Assembly: GCA_030272835.1 (NCBI GenBank)
Contig: SZOQ01000004.1
Coordinates: 1-64,000, forward strand
DNA length: 64,000 nucleotides
Reading direction: 5' to 3'
From: 2-12-FULL-60-25 sp003576745
GTDB taxonomy: Bacteria > Patescibacteriota > Patescibacteriia > 2-12-FULL-60-25
Of this stretch, positions 36,171 to 44,373 are shown piece after piece (the stretch's first letter is position 1; every line of letters begins with the position of its first letter). The notes under the pieces were generated by a model. That model did no database searches, was not told the origin of the DNA, and saw only the letters and a program-made list of their open reading frames with translations. The translations under genes were made by a program, and so were the position numbers.

Positions 36171-36704
36171 ATGAAAGCCTCTCCCGTCTTTTTCGCCACA
36201 ATCACAAGTCTCGCCCTTCTTGGACAAGGGTGCCTGGCATCTCCCTCCCCTTCCGCCACCCTGCCGGAACCCGCGCTTCGAGAAACGTCTCAAACTCCCC
36301 CCGAAGAGGGGGGTCCGAAAATAGACGCTGACGAAAACCTGCTCTCGGTAAATACTGCCGGAACCGCGACATATTCCGTATACACGAAAGATGCCTATGA
36401 AGCCGCGCGAAAGAACGGGAATCCTATTATCCTATTTTTCTACGCCAACTGGTGTCCCACGTGTTCCGCAGAAGAACCCGTCTTCCGGACGGAGATTTCA
36501 CAAACCGCGCGCGCGATAAAAGCATTCCGCGTGAACTATAAAGATACGGATACGGATGAGGACGAACGATCGCTCGCGAAGACATTCGATATTTTTCTCC
36601 AGCATACCTTTATCTATCTTAATAGCGACGGAACCGAGTATACGCGAACCATCGGAACACAGGGCGGCAATACCATACGCCGGAATATCGAAGGACTCCG
36701 CTGA
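36171..36704 (+). CDS. Thioredoxin-like lipoprotein
   Basis: A 177-residue protein with signal and lipobox LALLGQGC. After a Pro-rich spacer comes a thioredoxin fold with active site FFYANWCPTCSAEEPVF and cis-Pro region LQHTFIYLNSDG. Anchored outside the membrane, it would take electrons from CcdA, encoded one base downstream, to reduce envelope disulfides. The CPTC pair is typical of reducing or repair thioredoxins. Confidence 0.88.
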   Translation: MKASPVFFATITSLALLGQGCLASPSPSATLPEPALRETSQTPPEEGGPKIDADENLLSVNTAGTATYSVYTKDAYEAARKNGNPIILFFYANWCPTCSAEEPVFRTEISQTARAIKAFRVNYKDTDTDEDERSLAKTFDIFLQHTFIYLNSDGTEYTRTIGTQGGNTIRRNIEGLR

Positions 36705-36705
36705 T

Positions 36706-37419
36706 ATGCTTCAAGTATTGTTTGCCATTCTCGCGGGCGCCGTAACGATCGGCGGTCCGTGCATTCTTCCCCTTTTGCCGATTATTCTCGGGACGTCGAC
36801 CGTGCGCGCTCATGCCTCGAGACCGCTGTTTATCGTTCTGGGCTTTGTCATGTCTTTCACGTTCTTTGTTATTGTCTTTGCGACGGTTGGACGTTCGCTT
36901 GGCATCGATCCGGAACTGTTCCGAAAAGGCGCGGCCATCCTCATAGGACTGTTCGGGCTTACCATGCTTTTTCCGAGCATTCAGGCTCGTATCTTCGCTG
37001 GTCTCGAACCGCTCGCTCGCAAGCTTGCGCCCAAGGCGGATCCGCAGAACGCAGGCCTCTGGGGCGGTTTTGTCTTGGGTGTTTCACTCGGACTTGTATG
37101 GAGTCCGTGCGCCGGTCCCGTGCTCGGGTCGATTTTGACCCTCATTGCCGTGGAACAGCAGCTCGCACAGACCGCCGCGCTTCTCTTCGCTTACTCTTTG
37201 GGAGCCGGTATTCCGATGCTCCTTATTGCCTATGGAGGACAAGCCGCCACGAACAAGGTGCGGGTTATCGCAAAACATGCCGCAACGATTCAACGGGTGT
37301 TCGGACTTTTTATTCTTCTGGTGGCTCTGTCGCTCTATACAGGCGCGGATACGGTTTTCCAAGCCTATCTCATTCAGCGATATCCCTGGCTCTTTCTAAA
37401 CCTCAATCTCAACTTATAA
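36706..37419 (+). CDS. ccdA: CcdA/DsbD-type thiol-electron transporter
   Basis: A 237-residue protein with six hydrophobic helices. The two functional cysteines are in GGPCILPLLP (helix 1) and WSPCAGPVLG (helix 4), the internal pseudo-repeat of CcdA. It moves reducing equivalents from cytoplasmic thioredoxin across the membrane to the lipoprotein thioredoxin encoded just upstream. The start is taken at MLQVLFAILAG; stop and start are one base apart. Confidence 0.92.
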   Translation: MLQVLFAILAGAVTIGGPCILPLLPIILGTSTVRAHASRPLFIVLGFVMSFTFFVIVFATVGRSLGIDPELFRKGAAILIGLFGLTMLFPSIQARIFAGLEPLARKLAPKADPQNAGLWGGFVLGVSLGLVWSPCAGPVLGSILTLIAVEQQLAQTAALLFAYSLGAGIPMLLIAYGGQAATNKVRVIAKHAATIQRVFGLFILLVALSLYTGADTVFQAYLIQRYPWLFLNLNLNL

Positions 37420-37427
37420 AAATGGCA

Positions 37428-37632
37428 TTCTTGAGTTTTCGGATCTCGGGGTTCGGGTCTAGGATGAAGCCGCTTACCTACGAGCCAACGGTCTTACGGA
37501 CCTACGAACATACTGAGTGCAAGGGCAAAGGGCAAAGAGAACGGGTTTCGGATCTCGGTTAGAATTATGCCCCCTACGCAACTACGTACTCTCCCCCTAC
37601 GCCCTACGCAACTACGTACTCTTCACCCCTGC
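37428..37632 (+). repeat. Mosaic intergenic repeat, copy 9
   Basis: TCGGGGTTCGGGTCTAGG, ACGGTCTTACGGACCTACG, AAGGGCAAAGGGCAAAG, AACGGGTTTCGGATCTCGG, TTAGAATTATGCCCCC, TACGCAACTACGTACTC twice. Nearly identical to copy 5 in its right half. Confidence 0.78.
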
Positions 37633-37647
37633 GCAATCCGAATGATT

Positions 37648-38427
37648 CTATCGAAACAGGACATGTCGCGTCCCGGGAATAACACTCCAGGGAATAATGA
37701 CTTCCTGCGGGCCGGCGGCATATGCCGCCACCTGATACGGCGGAAAGATCACGGCAAGCCCGGCGTCCGTGATATATACATGCCGATAATTTTCCATGGA
37801 AGGCCCTGCGCCGTTCTGTATCCATTCGGCATCCGAGATATCCCTTGCGGCAAGTTCCTTTTGCGCGGCGTCAGATGCGGCCAGAAGATCGGATGCCTCG
37901 GAAAAGACCTCTTCCGCGCTCACGAAACGCTCCTTCTGCACGAGGTAGATGAATGTTTGATAAAAGCTGTTCGGGTGCGCTCCGCCCTGATACATACTGC
38001 CGTCAATCACGACGGACACAAGCGACGGCGAAGTGTACGGAACGCGATAGTCGGATGACAAAAGCCAGTCTCCGGCATCGGATGCGCTGCCAGCGGCTTC
38101 GAAATCTTTCTTAAACTGATCGACCGTGCCGTCGATGTATGCCTTCATAGCTTTGTTGAAGGTTTCGCGGGACGACGTACTCCCGCCAGCCTGCAGTTCC
38201 GGATAGCCCATGCGGATATCAAGACTCCGTTTTCGCTCTTCGAAAATTTTTGTGGAAATGCCAATCTGCTCCGCCAGTTTTACGAGCGTCTGCTCGACCT
38301 CCGCGCGGCTCTGCTCATGCAATTCCGGGGTCAAATAATAATTCGCCGAGATGAGCCGGTCCCATCGGTCGGCACAACCCGCGCCTACGAGAGCGAGAAA
38401 GATGGGAAGAATGAATACGCGTCGCAT
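37648..38427 (-). CDS. DUF3298/DUF4163-type lipoprotein
   Basis: A 259-residue protein, start at MRRVFILPIFLALVGAGC; lipobox LVGAGC. The DUF4163-like part precedes SVVIDGSMYQGGAHPNSFYQ, the hallmark GGAHPN. The DUF3298 part ends with AVIFPPYQVAAYAAGPQEV. The same pair occurs in RsiV and PdaC ectodomains and lipoproteins, where it can bind lysozyme or peptidoglycan-related ligands. Ligand not known here. Confidence 0.85.
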   Translation of the reverse strand: MRRVFILPIFLALVGAGCADRWDRLISANYYLTPELHEQSRAEVEQTLVKLAEQIGISTKIFEERKRSLDIRMGYPELQAGGSTSSRETFNKAMKAYIDGTVDQFKKDFEAAGSASDAGDWLLSSDYRVPYTSPSLVSVVIDGSMYQGGAHPNSFYQTFIYLVQKERFVSAEEVFSEASDLLAASDAAQKELAARDISDAEWIQNGAGPSMENYRHVYITDAGLAVIFPPYQVAAYAAGPQEVIIPWSVIPGTRHVLFR

Positions 38428-38451
38428 GGTGAAGATATTGTACACCGCTTT

Positions 38452-39633
38452 TCAGGCGGATCGGGCTATGGATGCATTGCGAACGTCAATGCCCACGGCC
38501 TCGCGGACGGAGGCGAATCCGTCTCGCTGCAGTAATCGCGCAAGGCCGCGGTTGATTTCTCCTATGTGTTGCGGGCCATTGTAGATGAGGCCGGTTACGA
38601 GCTGCACGAGGGAAGCACCGCGGCGGATTTTTTCATAGGCATCCTCCGCCGAAAATACACCTCCACACCCAACGATGACGAATTCACCGCCCGCGAGGAC
38701 ATAAAGACGGGAGACGAGATTATTTGAAATGTCCCGAAGAACGACGCCGCTTATCCCTCCCTTGTCGTGTCCGGCAATTTCATCCCGGTAGAGGCCCGGA
38801 AGATCTCGGCGCTTTGTAAGATTCGACGCGATGAATCCATGCAAACGGTGGCGCCGACTTACGGAAACGATTTCCCGAAGGCCGTTTTCGCCGATATCGG
38901 CAGGCAGTTTCAAAAAAACGGGTTTTTGCGTCGGAATCGCATCCAGCTCGGCAAGCAGTGCATCAAGACGTGCCGGATCGCTGAACAGCCCTCCTCCATA
39001 CGCGTTCGGGCAGCTGATATTGACGGTGAAATAGTCGCCAATGGCGGAGAAAGCGCGAAACGCCTTGGCATAATCGCGGATGCCGGACGGAATATCCACG
39101 GTCGCTGGCGAATTCGTTTTCGCAATACTCGTGCCTACTGGAAAACGGAGTCGCCTGTTCCGCAGACGATGTGCGATAACCTCACAACCTTCGTTCTTCA
39201 AGCCATAATGGACGAGAATGCCGCGGGATTTTGGCAGGCGCCACAAACGCGGCTTGGGATTGCCCTCGCAAGGCTCGCCGGTAACAGATCCAATTTCTTC
39301 GAAACCGAAGCCAATGGCAGCCATGATGTCCGTGAGCCGCGCGTCCTTGTCGAATCCGGCGGCAAGACCGATCGGATTCGCAAAACGGATGCCGAGGATG
39401 TTTTGTTCGAGCGCAGGATGCCTGTAATGGAAGCAGGCCTCCGCCGCCTTTCGCGTAACGATATGCGAACCGAGAAAACTCCCTATGTTCGTCATGCGGT
39501 CATGGACAGCTTCGGGATCACGGCGGAAAAAATACGGCTTGGCAAAACCCCTATAGGCCATGCTCCACAACGCGGTAGCGAACATGGACAAAGCATACGC
39601 CACTAAAAAAATAAGGCCAGATGCTGGATCCAT
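38452..39633 (-). CDS. pyrD: Dihydroorotate dehydrogenase, quinone-type (class 2)
   Basis: A 393-residue protein. An N-terminal membrane helix (GLIFLVAYALSMFATALW) and an extra N-terminal helix mark class 2. FMN and substrate motifs: IGLAAGFDKDARL, EIGSVTGEPCEGNPKPRLWR, VNISCPNAYGGG (catalytic position Ser-Cys), and ASLVQLVTGLIYNGP. It oxidises dihydroorotate to orotate and passes electrons to quinone at the membrane. The start at MDPASGLIF is chosen because an upstream terminator hairpin excludes the longer frame. Confidence 0.93.
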   Translation of the reverse strand: MDPASGLIFLVAYALSMFATALWSMAYRGFAKPYFFRRDPEAVHDRMTNIGSFLGSHIVTRKAAEACFHYRHPALEQNILGIRFANPIGLAAGFDKDARLTDIMAAIGFGFEEIGSVTGEPCEGNPKPRLWRLPKSRGILVHYGLKNEGCEVIAHRLRNRRLRFPVGTSIAKTNSPATVDIPSGIRDYAKAFRAFSAIGDYFTVNISCPNAYGGGLFSDPARLDALLAELDAIPTQKPVFLKLPADIGENGLREIVSVSRRHRLHGFIASNLTKRRDLPGLYRDEIAGHDKGGISGVVLRDISNNLVSRLYVLAGGEFVIVGCGGVFSAEDAYEKIRRGASLVQLVTGLIYNGPQHIGEINRGLARLLQRDGFASVREAVGIDVRNASIARSA

Positions 39634-39645
39634 AGCCAGGCCATA

Positions 39646-39673
39646 CAAAAACGCCCTTGAGAGGGCATTTTTG
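39646..39673 (-). terminator. Terminator after the Cys-rich membrane protein
   Basis: Minus strand AAAAATGCCCT pairs with AGGGCGTTTTT. It sits just before pyrD. Confidence 0.75.
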
Positions 39674-39690
39674 TCCTGCAAACAGAGCGC

Positions 39691-39921
39691 TTATTTTTTA
39701 GCCCCGTTTGCGCAACACTTGCAGTTCCCGCCCATGAGCTTGGTGAGGCCGATGAGGGTTACGAGAAGCGGCCAGGCCCATGCCGTGAACGATGCGCTCA
39801 CAGCATCAAAGGCCTGCAAAAGGAACACCGCGCCGATCAGGGTAATGAAGAGCGGCACCATTTTATGATGAGGGCATTTGCATCCCCCGCTGATTCCGCA
39901 ATTTGCACAGGTCATTCCCAT
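39691..39921 (-). CDS. Small membrane protein with Cys clusters at both ends
   Basis: A 76-residue protein. The N-terminus has MTCANCGISGGCKCPHHK, two hydrophobic helices follow (LFITLIGAVFLLQ and WAWPLLVTLIGLTKLM), and the C-terminus is GGNCKCCANGAKK. The hairpin topology puts both Cys clusters on one side, possibly binding zinc or another metal. Unrecognised. Confidence 0.7.
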   Translation of the reverse strand: MGMTCANCGISGGCKCPHHKMVPLFITLIGAVFLLQAFDAVSASFTAWAWPLLVTLIGLTKLMGGNCKCCANGAKK

Positions 39922-40028
39922 AGAAACACATTAATGAATAAGATGCTTCTCATCATACCTCAAAAGAGCCGTGGCAGGCCACGGAAGGATATGCGGATCA
40001 AAAAACACCCCGGGATTCGATAGGATGT

Positions 40029-41831
40029 TTATGCCTGGCCGGCCCGCTTTCGTTCATGCGGTTTTAGAAGCTGTTTCCGTATGCGGAGGGATACAGGAGT
40101 CACTTCGAGCAATTCATCATCGCCGAGATACTCCATGGATTCTTCAAGGCTCATGAAACGCGGGGTATCCAGCCCTTCGGCCACGCCTTCGCCTTTGGAA
40201 CGCATGTTCGTGAGCCGCTTTTCCTTGCATACGTTCACTTCCATGTCTTCCGGACGAGAGTTCTGCCCCACGACCATACCTTCGTACACCTTGGCGCCGG
40301 GACCGATAAACAACTGGCCGCGCTCCTGCGCATTCTGAAGACCGTAGGAATTTGCCGTTCCCGTTTCAAAAGCGATCAATGATCCATGCGGAGCGGCTTC
40401 AATGGTCCCCAGCATGGGGCGATATTCCAGAAAAACGGTGTTCAAAATGCCCTGGCCCTTGGTGTCCTTCATGAATTGATTGCGATACCCAATGAGTCCG
40501 CGCGTCGGGAAGACGCATTCCAGATACGTCGTGCCACTTTCCATACGCATGTCGAGGATCTCCCCTTTGCGCTTTCCTATGTTTTCGATAACGGAGCCGC
40601 TCAAGGCTTCCGGGCATTCGATGGATGCTTCTTCGAAGGGCTCCATTTTGACGCTGTTCTCTTCGCGGAGAATCACCTGCGGCCGGGAGACCTGAAGCTC
40701 ATATCCTTCGCGACGCATGCGCTCGATGAGGATGGCCAAATGCAATTCTCCGCGGCCGGAAACGATGAACGTGCTATCGCTCGAGCCAGGTTCCACCTGG
40801 AGAGCAACATCATTCTGAATTTCACGTTCCAGCCTGTCCTTGATGTTCCGACTCGTCGTGAACTCCCCTTCCTGCCCGGAGAACGGGGACGTGTTCACAC
40901 CGAATGTCATTTTGACGGTCGGTTTTTCAATGGCGATGACGGGCAGGGCCTCGGGATGCGCGGGATCCGCGATGGTTTCGCCGATATTCAAATCGGAAAT
41001 GCCCGCAAATGCCACGATGTCGCCGGCCACGGCCTCCTGAACCTCAACCTTGCCGAGCCCCATGAAAGAAAATACAGTGCTAATTTTAGCCGAGCTTGTT
41101 TTGCCTTCGCGATTTATCCATGCCACCGCGCCCGGCTTGAACGTGCCGCGCACCACGCGGCCGATGCCAACCTTCCCTTTGTAATTATCGTAACTGATGT
41201 TCGCAACGGACACCTGAAGCGGACCGGAGGCGTCATTCTTCGGCGCCGGTATCTCATTCAGGATGCTCTCGAAGATTGGTTTGACGTCAGTCATGGACGC
41301 GAGATTCGGCTCGGCGCCGGCTTTCCCCTGCTTGGCCGATGCATAGATAACCGGAAAATCCGCCTGAGCATCCGAGGCGCCCAAATGGACAAAAAGATCG
41401 AATGTTTGATTCAACACCCAGTCCGGACGCGCATCCGGCTTGTCGATTTTATTAATAACAACAATGATACGATGCCCCGCCTCGATGGCTTTTTTGAGCA
41501 CAAAGCGCGTCTGCGGCATTGGGCCTTCTTTCGCATCCACGAGCAGGAGAGCCCCATCGACGAGATTCATGATGCGTTCCACTTCTCCCCCGAAGTCTGC
41601 GTGTCCCGGAGTATCCACGATGTTGATTTTGGTGTCTCCGTACACCACGGCGCAGTTTTTGGAGAGGATGGTGATCCCACGTTCGCGTTCCAAATCATTC
41701 GAATCCAAAATCGTCGTCCCCTCGAGGCCGCGTTCGCGAAACGTATCGCTCTGTTTGAGCAGAGCGTCGGCGAGCGTTGTTTTACCATGATCGACGTGGG
41801 CGATGATGGCGATGTTGCGGATATTCGTCAT
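40029..41831 (-). CDS. typA: Ribosome-associated GTPase TypA/BipA
   Basis: A 600-residue translation GTPase of full length. G1 AHVDHGKTT, switch GITILSKNCAV, G3 DTPGHADFGGEVERI, G4 NKIDKPDARPDW and G5 YASAKQGKAG are all present, as are the EF-G-like domains and the BipA-specific C-terminus (RGLIGYRNQFM). It acts in 50S assembly and stress adaptation. Its own promoter lies directly upstream. Confidence 0.97.
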   Translation of the reverse strand: MTNIRNIAIIAHVDHGKTTLADALLKQSDTFRERGLEGTTILDSNDLERERGITILSKNCAVVYGDTKINIVDTPGHADFGGEVERIMNLVDGALLLVDAKEGPMPQTRFVLKKAIEAGHRIIVVINKIDKPDARPDWVLNQTFDLFVHLGASDAQADFPVIYASAKQGKAGAEPNLASMTDVKPIFESILNEIPAPKNDASGPLQVSVANISYDNYKGKVGIGRVVRGTFKPGAVAWINREGKTSSAKISTVFSFMGLGKVEVQEAVAGDIVAFAGISDLNIGETIADPAHPEALPVIAIEKPTVKMTFGVNTSPFSGQEGEFTTSRNIKDRLEREIQNDVALQVEPGSSDSTFIVSGRGELHLAILIERMRREGYELQVSRPQVILREENSVKMEPFEEASIECPEALSGSVIENIGKRKGEILDMRMESGTTYLECVFPTRGLIGYRNQFMKDTKGQGILNTVFLEYRPMLGTIEAAPHGSLIAFETGTANSYGLQNAQERGQLFIGPGAKVYEGMVVGQNSRPEDMEVNVCKEKRLTNMRSKGEGVAEGLDTPRFMSLEESMEYLGDDELLEVTPVSLRIRKQLLKPHERKRAGQA

Positions 41832-41848
41832 GCGCGTAAAGCGGCCGG

Positions 41849-41877
41849 AGTATATCCGATATCCGAGTTTTTATCAA
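41849..41877 (-). promoter_or_regulatory. typA promoter
   Basis: TTGATA (complement of 41872-41877), 17 bases, TATACT (complement of 41849-41854), 18 bases before the start codon. Confidence 0.7.
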
Positions 41878-41943
41878 GCCCGATACCCAAATCCACACGT
41901 TCGCATCACGCGATCACGCGCATTGCCATACGGCACAGGCCTG

Positions 41944-42870
41944 CTATGGCAGCAGTCGCATGCGGCACACGCGCTTCCAGACGGGTAAAAGCATCGCCCA
42001 CGGCAAAATCGCAAGAACAAGAGCGAGGACGGTCACGGGATCCGAGAAATATTTTGAGGAAAGATAAATGGCGAGCGTAAAATTCATATACGTAAGACAC
42101 ACGGAAATTGTGAGCCTGTCCTCGCGCGTTTTCCACCAGAGCCCGTAATAGCCGATAAGATGCAGGAGGACGAAAAAAACAAAAAGGATAAAGAGCATCC
42201 GCAATAGCGCGCCCCCGGATGCCAAACTGCCGAGAATTTCCGAAGCATGCGCGGCGATAGCTGAGGCGATAACGAGACCCAACAGTACGAGCGAAAATGG
42301 CTTGCTTTTTGCATTAATCGTACGGACGGCGTTCGGCATTACGCGTTTCAAAATCATCGCAACCGCGAACGGCAGCAAGATGACGAGCAACAGGCTCTTA
42401 AACATGGCAAACGCATCAACCGAAATCGTCTGTCCGTACGCGATTTTTGTAACGATAGGGATGCTCAAAGGCGCAAAAAGCGAGCTCGTAACAGTAAGGA
42501 CGAGCGCAAGCGCCTGTCTGCCGCCGATGACTTCCACGAGCAATGGCGACGTCATGCCTACCGGCATTGCCGCGAGGAGAAATAGCGGGAATGCAAGATC
42601 CGGCACTATGGACGGGGCAATGATCCTGACAGCAAATGGAAGAAGGATAATCATAATGGCATTAGACGCGAGCAAGAGCTTCCAGTCCTTCCCGTGTTTT
42701 ATGATTTCCGCTCCGTTCAGCTTTAAGCTTGAAATGAGAAAAATCGCCTGAAGAAGCAGGGTGTTATACGGAACAAGCGCGCGCGTGGCGGGAACGAGCA
42801 GACCAAAAAGAATGGCGGCCGCCAAGATGGCGATATATGACTCGGACAGGAGCCGGAAAGAAAATCGCAT
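41944..42870 (-). CDS. Bile acid:sodium symporter (BASS)-family transporter
   Basis: A 308-residue protein with about nine or ten hydrophobic helices, start at MRFSFRLLSESYIAIL. AMPVGMTSPLLVEVIGGRQALA matches the conserved crossover helix of the BASS/SBF fold. Family members import organic anions with sodium; the substrate is unknown. Single gene between repeat copy 10 and typA. Confidence 0.8.
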   Translation of the reverse strand: MRFSFRLLSESYIAILAAAILFGLLVPATRALVPYNTLLLQAIFLISSLKLNGAEIIKHGKDWKLLLASNAIMIILLPFAVRIIAPSIVPDLAFPLFLLAAMPVGMTSPLLVEVIGGRQALALVLTVTSSLFAPLSIPIVTKIAYGQTISVDAFAMFKSLLLVILLPFAVAMILKRVMPNAVRTINAKSKPFSLVLLGLVIASAIAAHASEILGSLASGGALLRMLFILFVFFVLLHLIGYYGLWWKTREDRLTISVCLTYMNFTLAIYLSSKYFSDPVTVLALVLAILPWAMLLPVWKRVCRMRLLP

Positions 42871-42892
42871 GGGAGCAGTATAGGATGGAATG

Positions 42893-43095
42893 AAAGTACG
42901 GCACAGGACGTCGTTGCGTGGTTGCGCAGGGGGGAAGAGTACGTAGGACGTAGAGCGTAAAGGGTGCAAAGTCCATGCGCCGTGAGCCTTGCGCCCGAAA
43001 CCCATAACCACTCACTACTAACTACTCACTTGTTCCCTTTCACCAATCGCTCATTGCTAACTCCCTATAGCTATCCCGGAACACCCGAACGTATC
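42893..43095 (-). repeat. Mosaic intergenic repeat, copy 10 (reverse)
   Basis: In reverse: GTCGTTGCGTGGTTGCGC, GAGTACGTAGGACGTAG, CCATGCGCCGTGAGCCTTGC, CGAAACCCATAACCAC, TTGTTCCCTTTCACC. Partial copy lacking the AATTATGC block. Confidence 0.65.
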
Positions 43096-43116
43096 CCATT
43101 GCCAATAGGTTCTTAT

Positions 43117-43902
43117 CTATTTAAGAGGAATGGTGGCTTCCGCAATGCTCCCGAGATCAGCATTGGTAATGCCAAGGCTGTATAACCGCATAACGCGATA
43201 GGCTTCGTCGCCGTTCTTGAGATAGTGCATCTCAAGAGTGTGGGGATGAACGTAATATGCCTCACCATGTTCCTGAACGCGCAGAATGATGCGACCGCGC
43301 AAACGATTTTTTATGGTCCAATTTCCTCCCGCCATAGCGGCATAATCCTTTTCCGACACCCCGAGGCCAAAGGACCTCATCATCTGATACGCCGTGGGAC
43401 CGTCTTTCATGTAATACCGCTTCTCCGTTACAGGATCCACATACCATGCTTCGCCGTGACTTTGTACCTGCAAGAGGATGTACCCGCGCGTACGGGACAA
43501 CATTGTTGGATCGGAAGTATATGGCGTCGAAACGGGAGAGGACGTTCCCGGTTTTATGCTCGGCAGCGTATCCATATACTCCCGGTATGAAGCCCATATT
43601 TTTCCCGTTTTCGAGGCGTCATTCTTTGCGAATTGCATGCCGATCCAGCCGCGTGCGCCATTCCATTCGATGCGATACCAGCCGTCCGTAAATCCAATGA
43701 TGGAAACGGATGCGCCGGACGGCACAGTCCCGAGGACGATGGAGCCGTCCATACATGCCTCATCGCGCAAAAAAACCGCGGATGTAATGGAACCGCTCCC
43801 AGAATATTCGATAACGGGATCCACATAACATCCGCCGGCATGGGCAGGCAACATGCCGAAAAAAAGGGCTGTAAGAGTGATGAATGGAACGATAATCTTC
43901 AT
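43117..43902 (-). CDS. Secreted SH3b protein with two repeated C-terminal modules
   Basis: A 261-residue protein. Signal peptide ends MLPAHAGG; a bacterial SH3 domain follows (VPSGASVSIIGFTDGWYRIEW). Two copies of a module of about 45 residues come after it: RGYILLQVQSHGEAWYVDP then KRYYMKDG and AYQMMRSFGLG; and RGRIILRVQEHGEAYYVHP then MHYLKNG and AYRVMRLYSLG. This repeat is frequent at the ends of candidate-phyla exported proteins and probably binds cell wall or surface polymer. Confidence 0.82.
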   Translation of the reverse strand: MKIIVPFITLTALFFGMLPAHAGGCYVDPVIEYSGSGSITSAVFLRDEACMDGSIVLGTVPSGASVSIIGFTDGWYRIEWNGARGWIGMQFAKNDASKTGKIWASYREYMDTLPSIKPGTSSPVSTPYTSDPTMLSRTRGYILLQVQSHGEAWYVDPVTEKRYYMKDGPTAYQMMRSFGLGVSEKDYAAMAGGNWTIKNRLRGRIILRVQEHGEAYYVHPHTLEMHYLKNGDEAYRVMRLYSLGITNADLGSIAEATIPLK

Positions 43903-43984
43903 ATGGTCATGTCTGACTTGAATGATACAGACATTCTAAACGAACATCCGGCCCCATGCGAGGCCGGACATTCCCGTCAAAGAC

Positions 43985-44240
43985 GGCAAAGGGGTGCGGG
44001 GAAAAAGCAATTGGAAATTAGCAATGAGTGAAAGGGAACAAGTGAGTAGTAGTGAGTGGTTACGGGTCTAGAGTGAACCAGCTCATGACCTACGGACTTA
44101 CGGACCTACGGACCGCTCGGGTCTCGGGGTTCGGGTAGAATTATGCTCCCCCCTACGCAACTACGTCCTTTTCGCATCCCGTTCACCGCATGGCCCAAGG
44201 CTCATGGCCCACGGCCAACCTCCCCCACTCCCAACTCCCC
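43985..44240 (+). repeat. Mosaic intergenic repeat, copy 11
   Basis: GTGAAAGGGAACAAGTG, GTGGTTACGGGTCTAGAG, ACCTACGGACTTACGG, TCGGGTAGAATTATGCTCC, CTACGCAACTACGTCC, TTTTCGCATCCCGTTCACC, GGCTCATGGCCCACGGCC. Nearly full length, with the most complete right end. Confidence 0.78.
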
Positions 44241-44373
44241 GTTCTCCACGTACGATGCTTCACCCATGCATCGATTGTTGCTATCATCCTGCGGACGTGC
44301 GGCGAATGCCGCATTTCAGCTGCCATCCGTTCAACTGAACGGGTTTGCACGTTCACAACTGAGAGGTGTTCAC

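Noticed and set aside
40386..42080. Plus-strand frame of 564 codons
   Set aside because: Antisense of typA.
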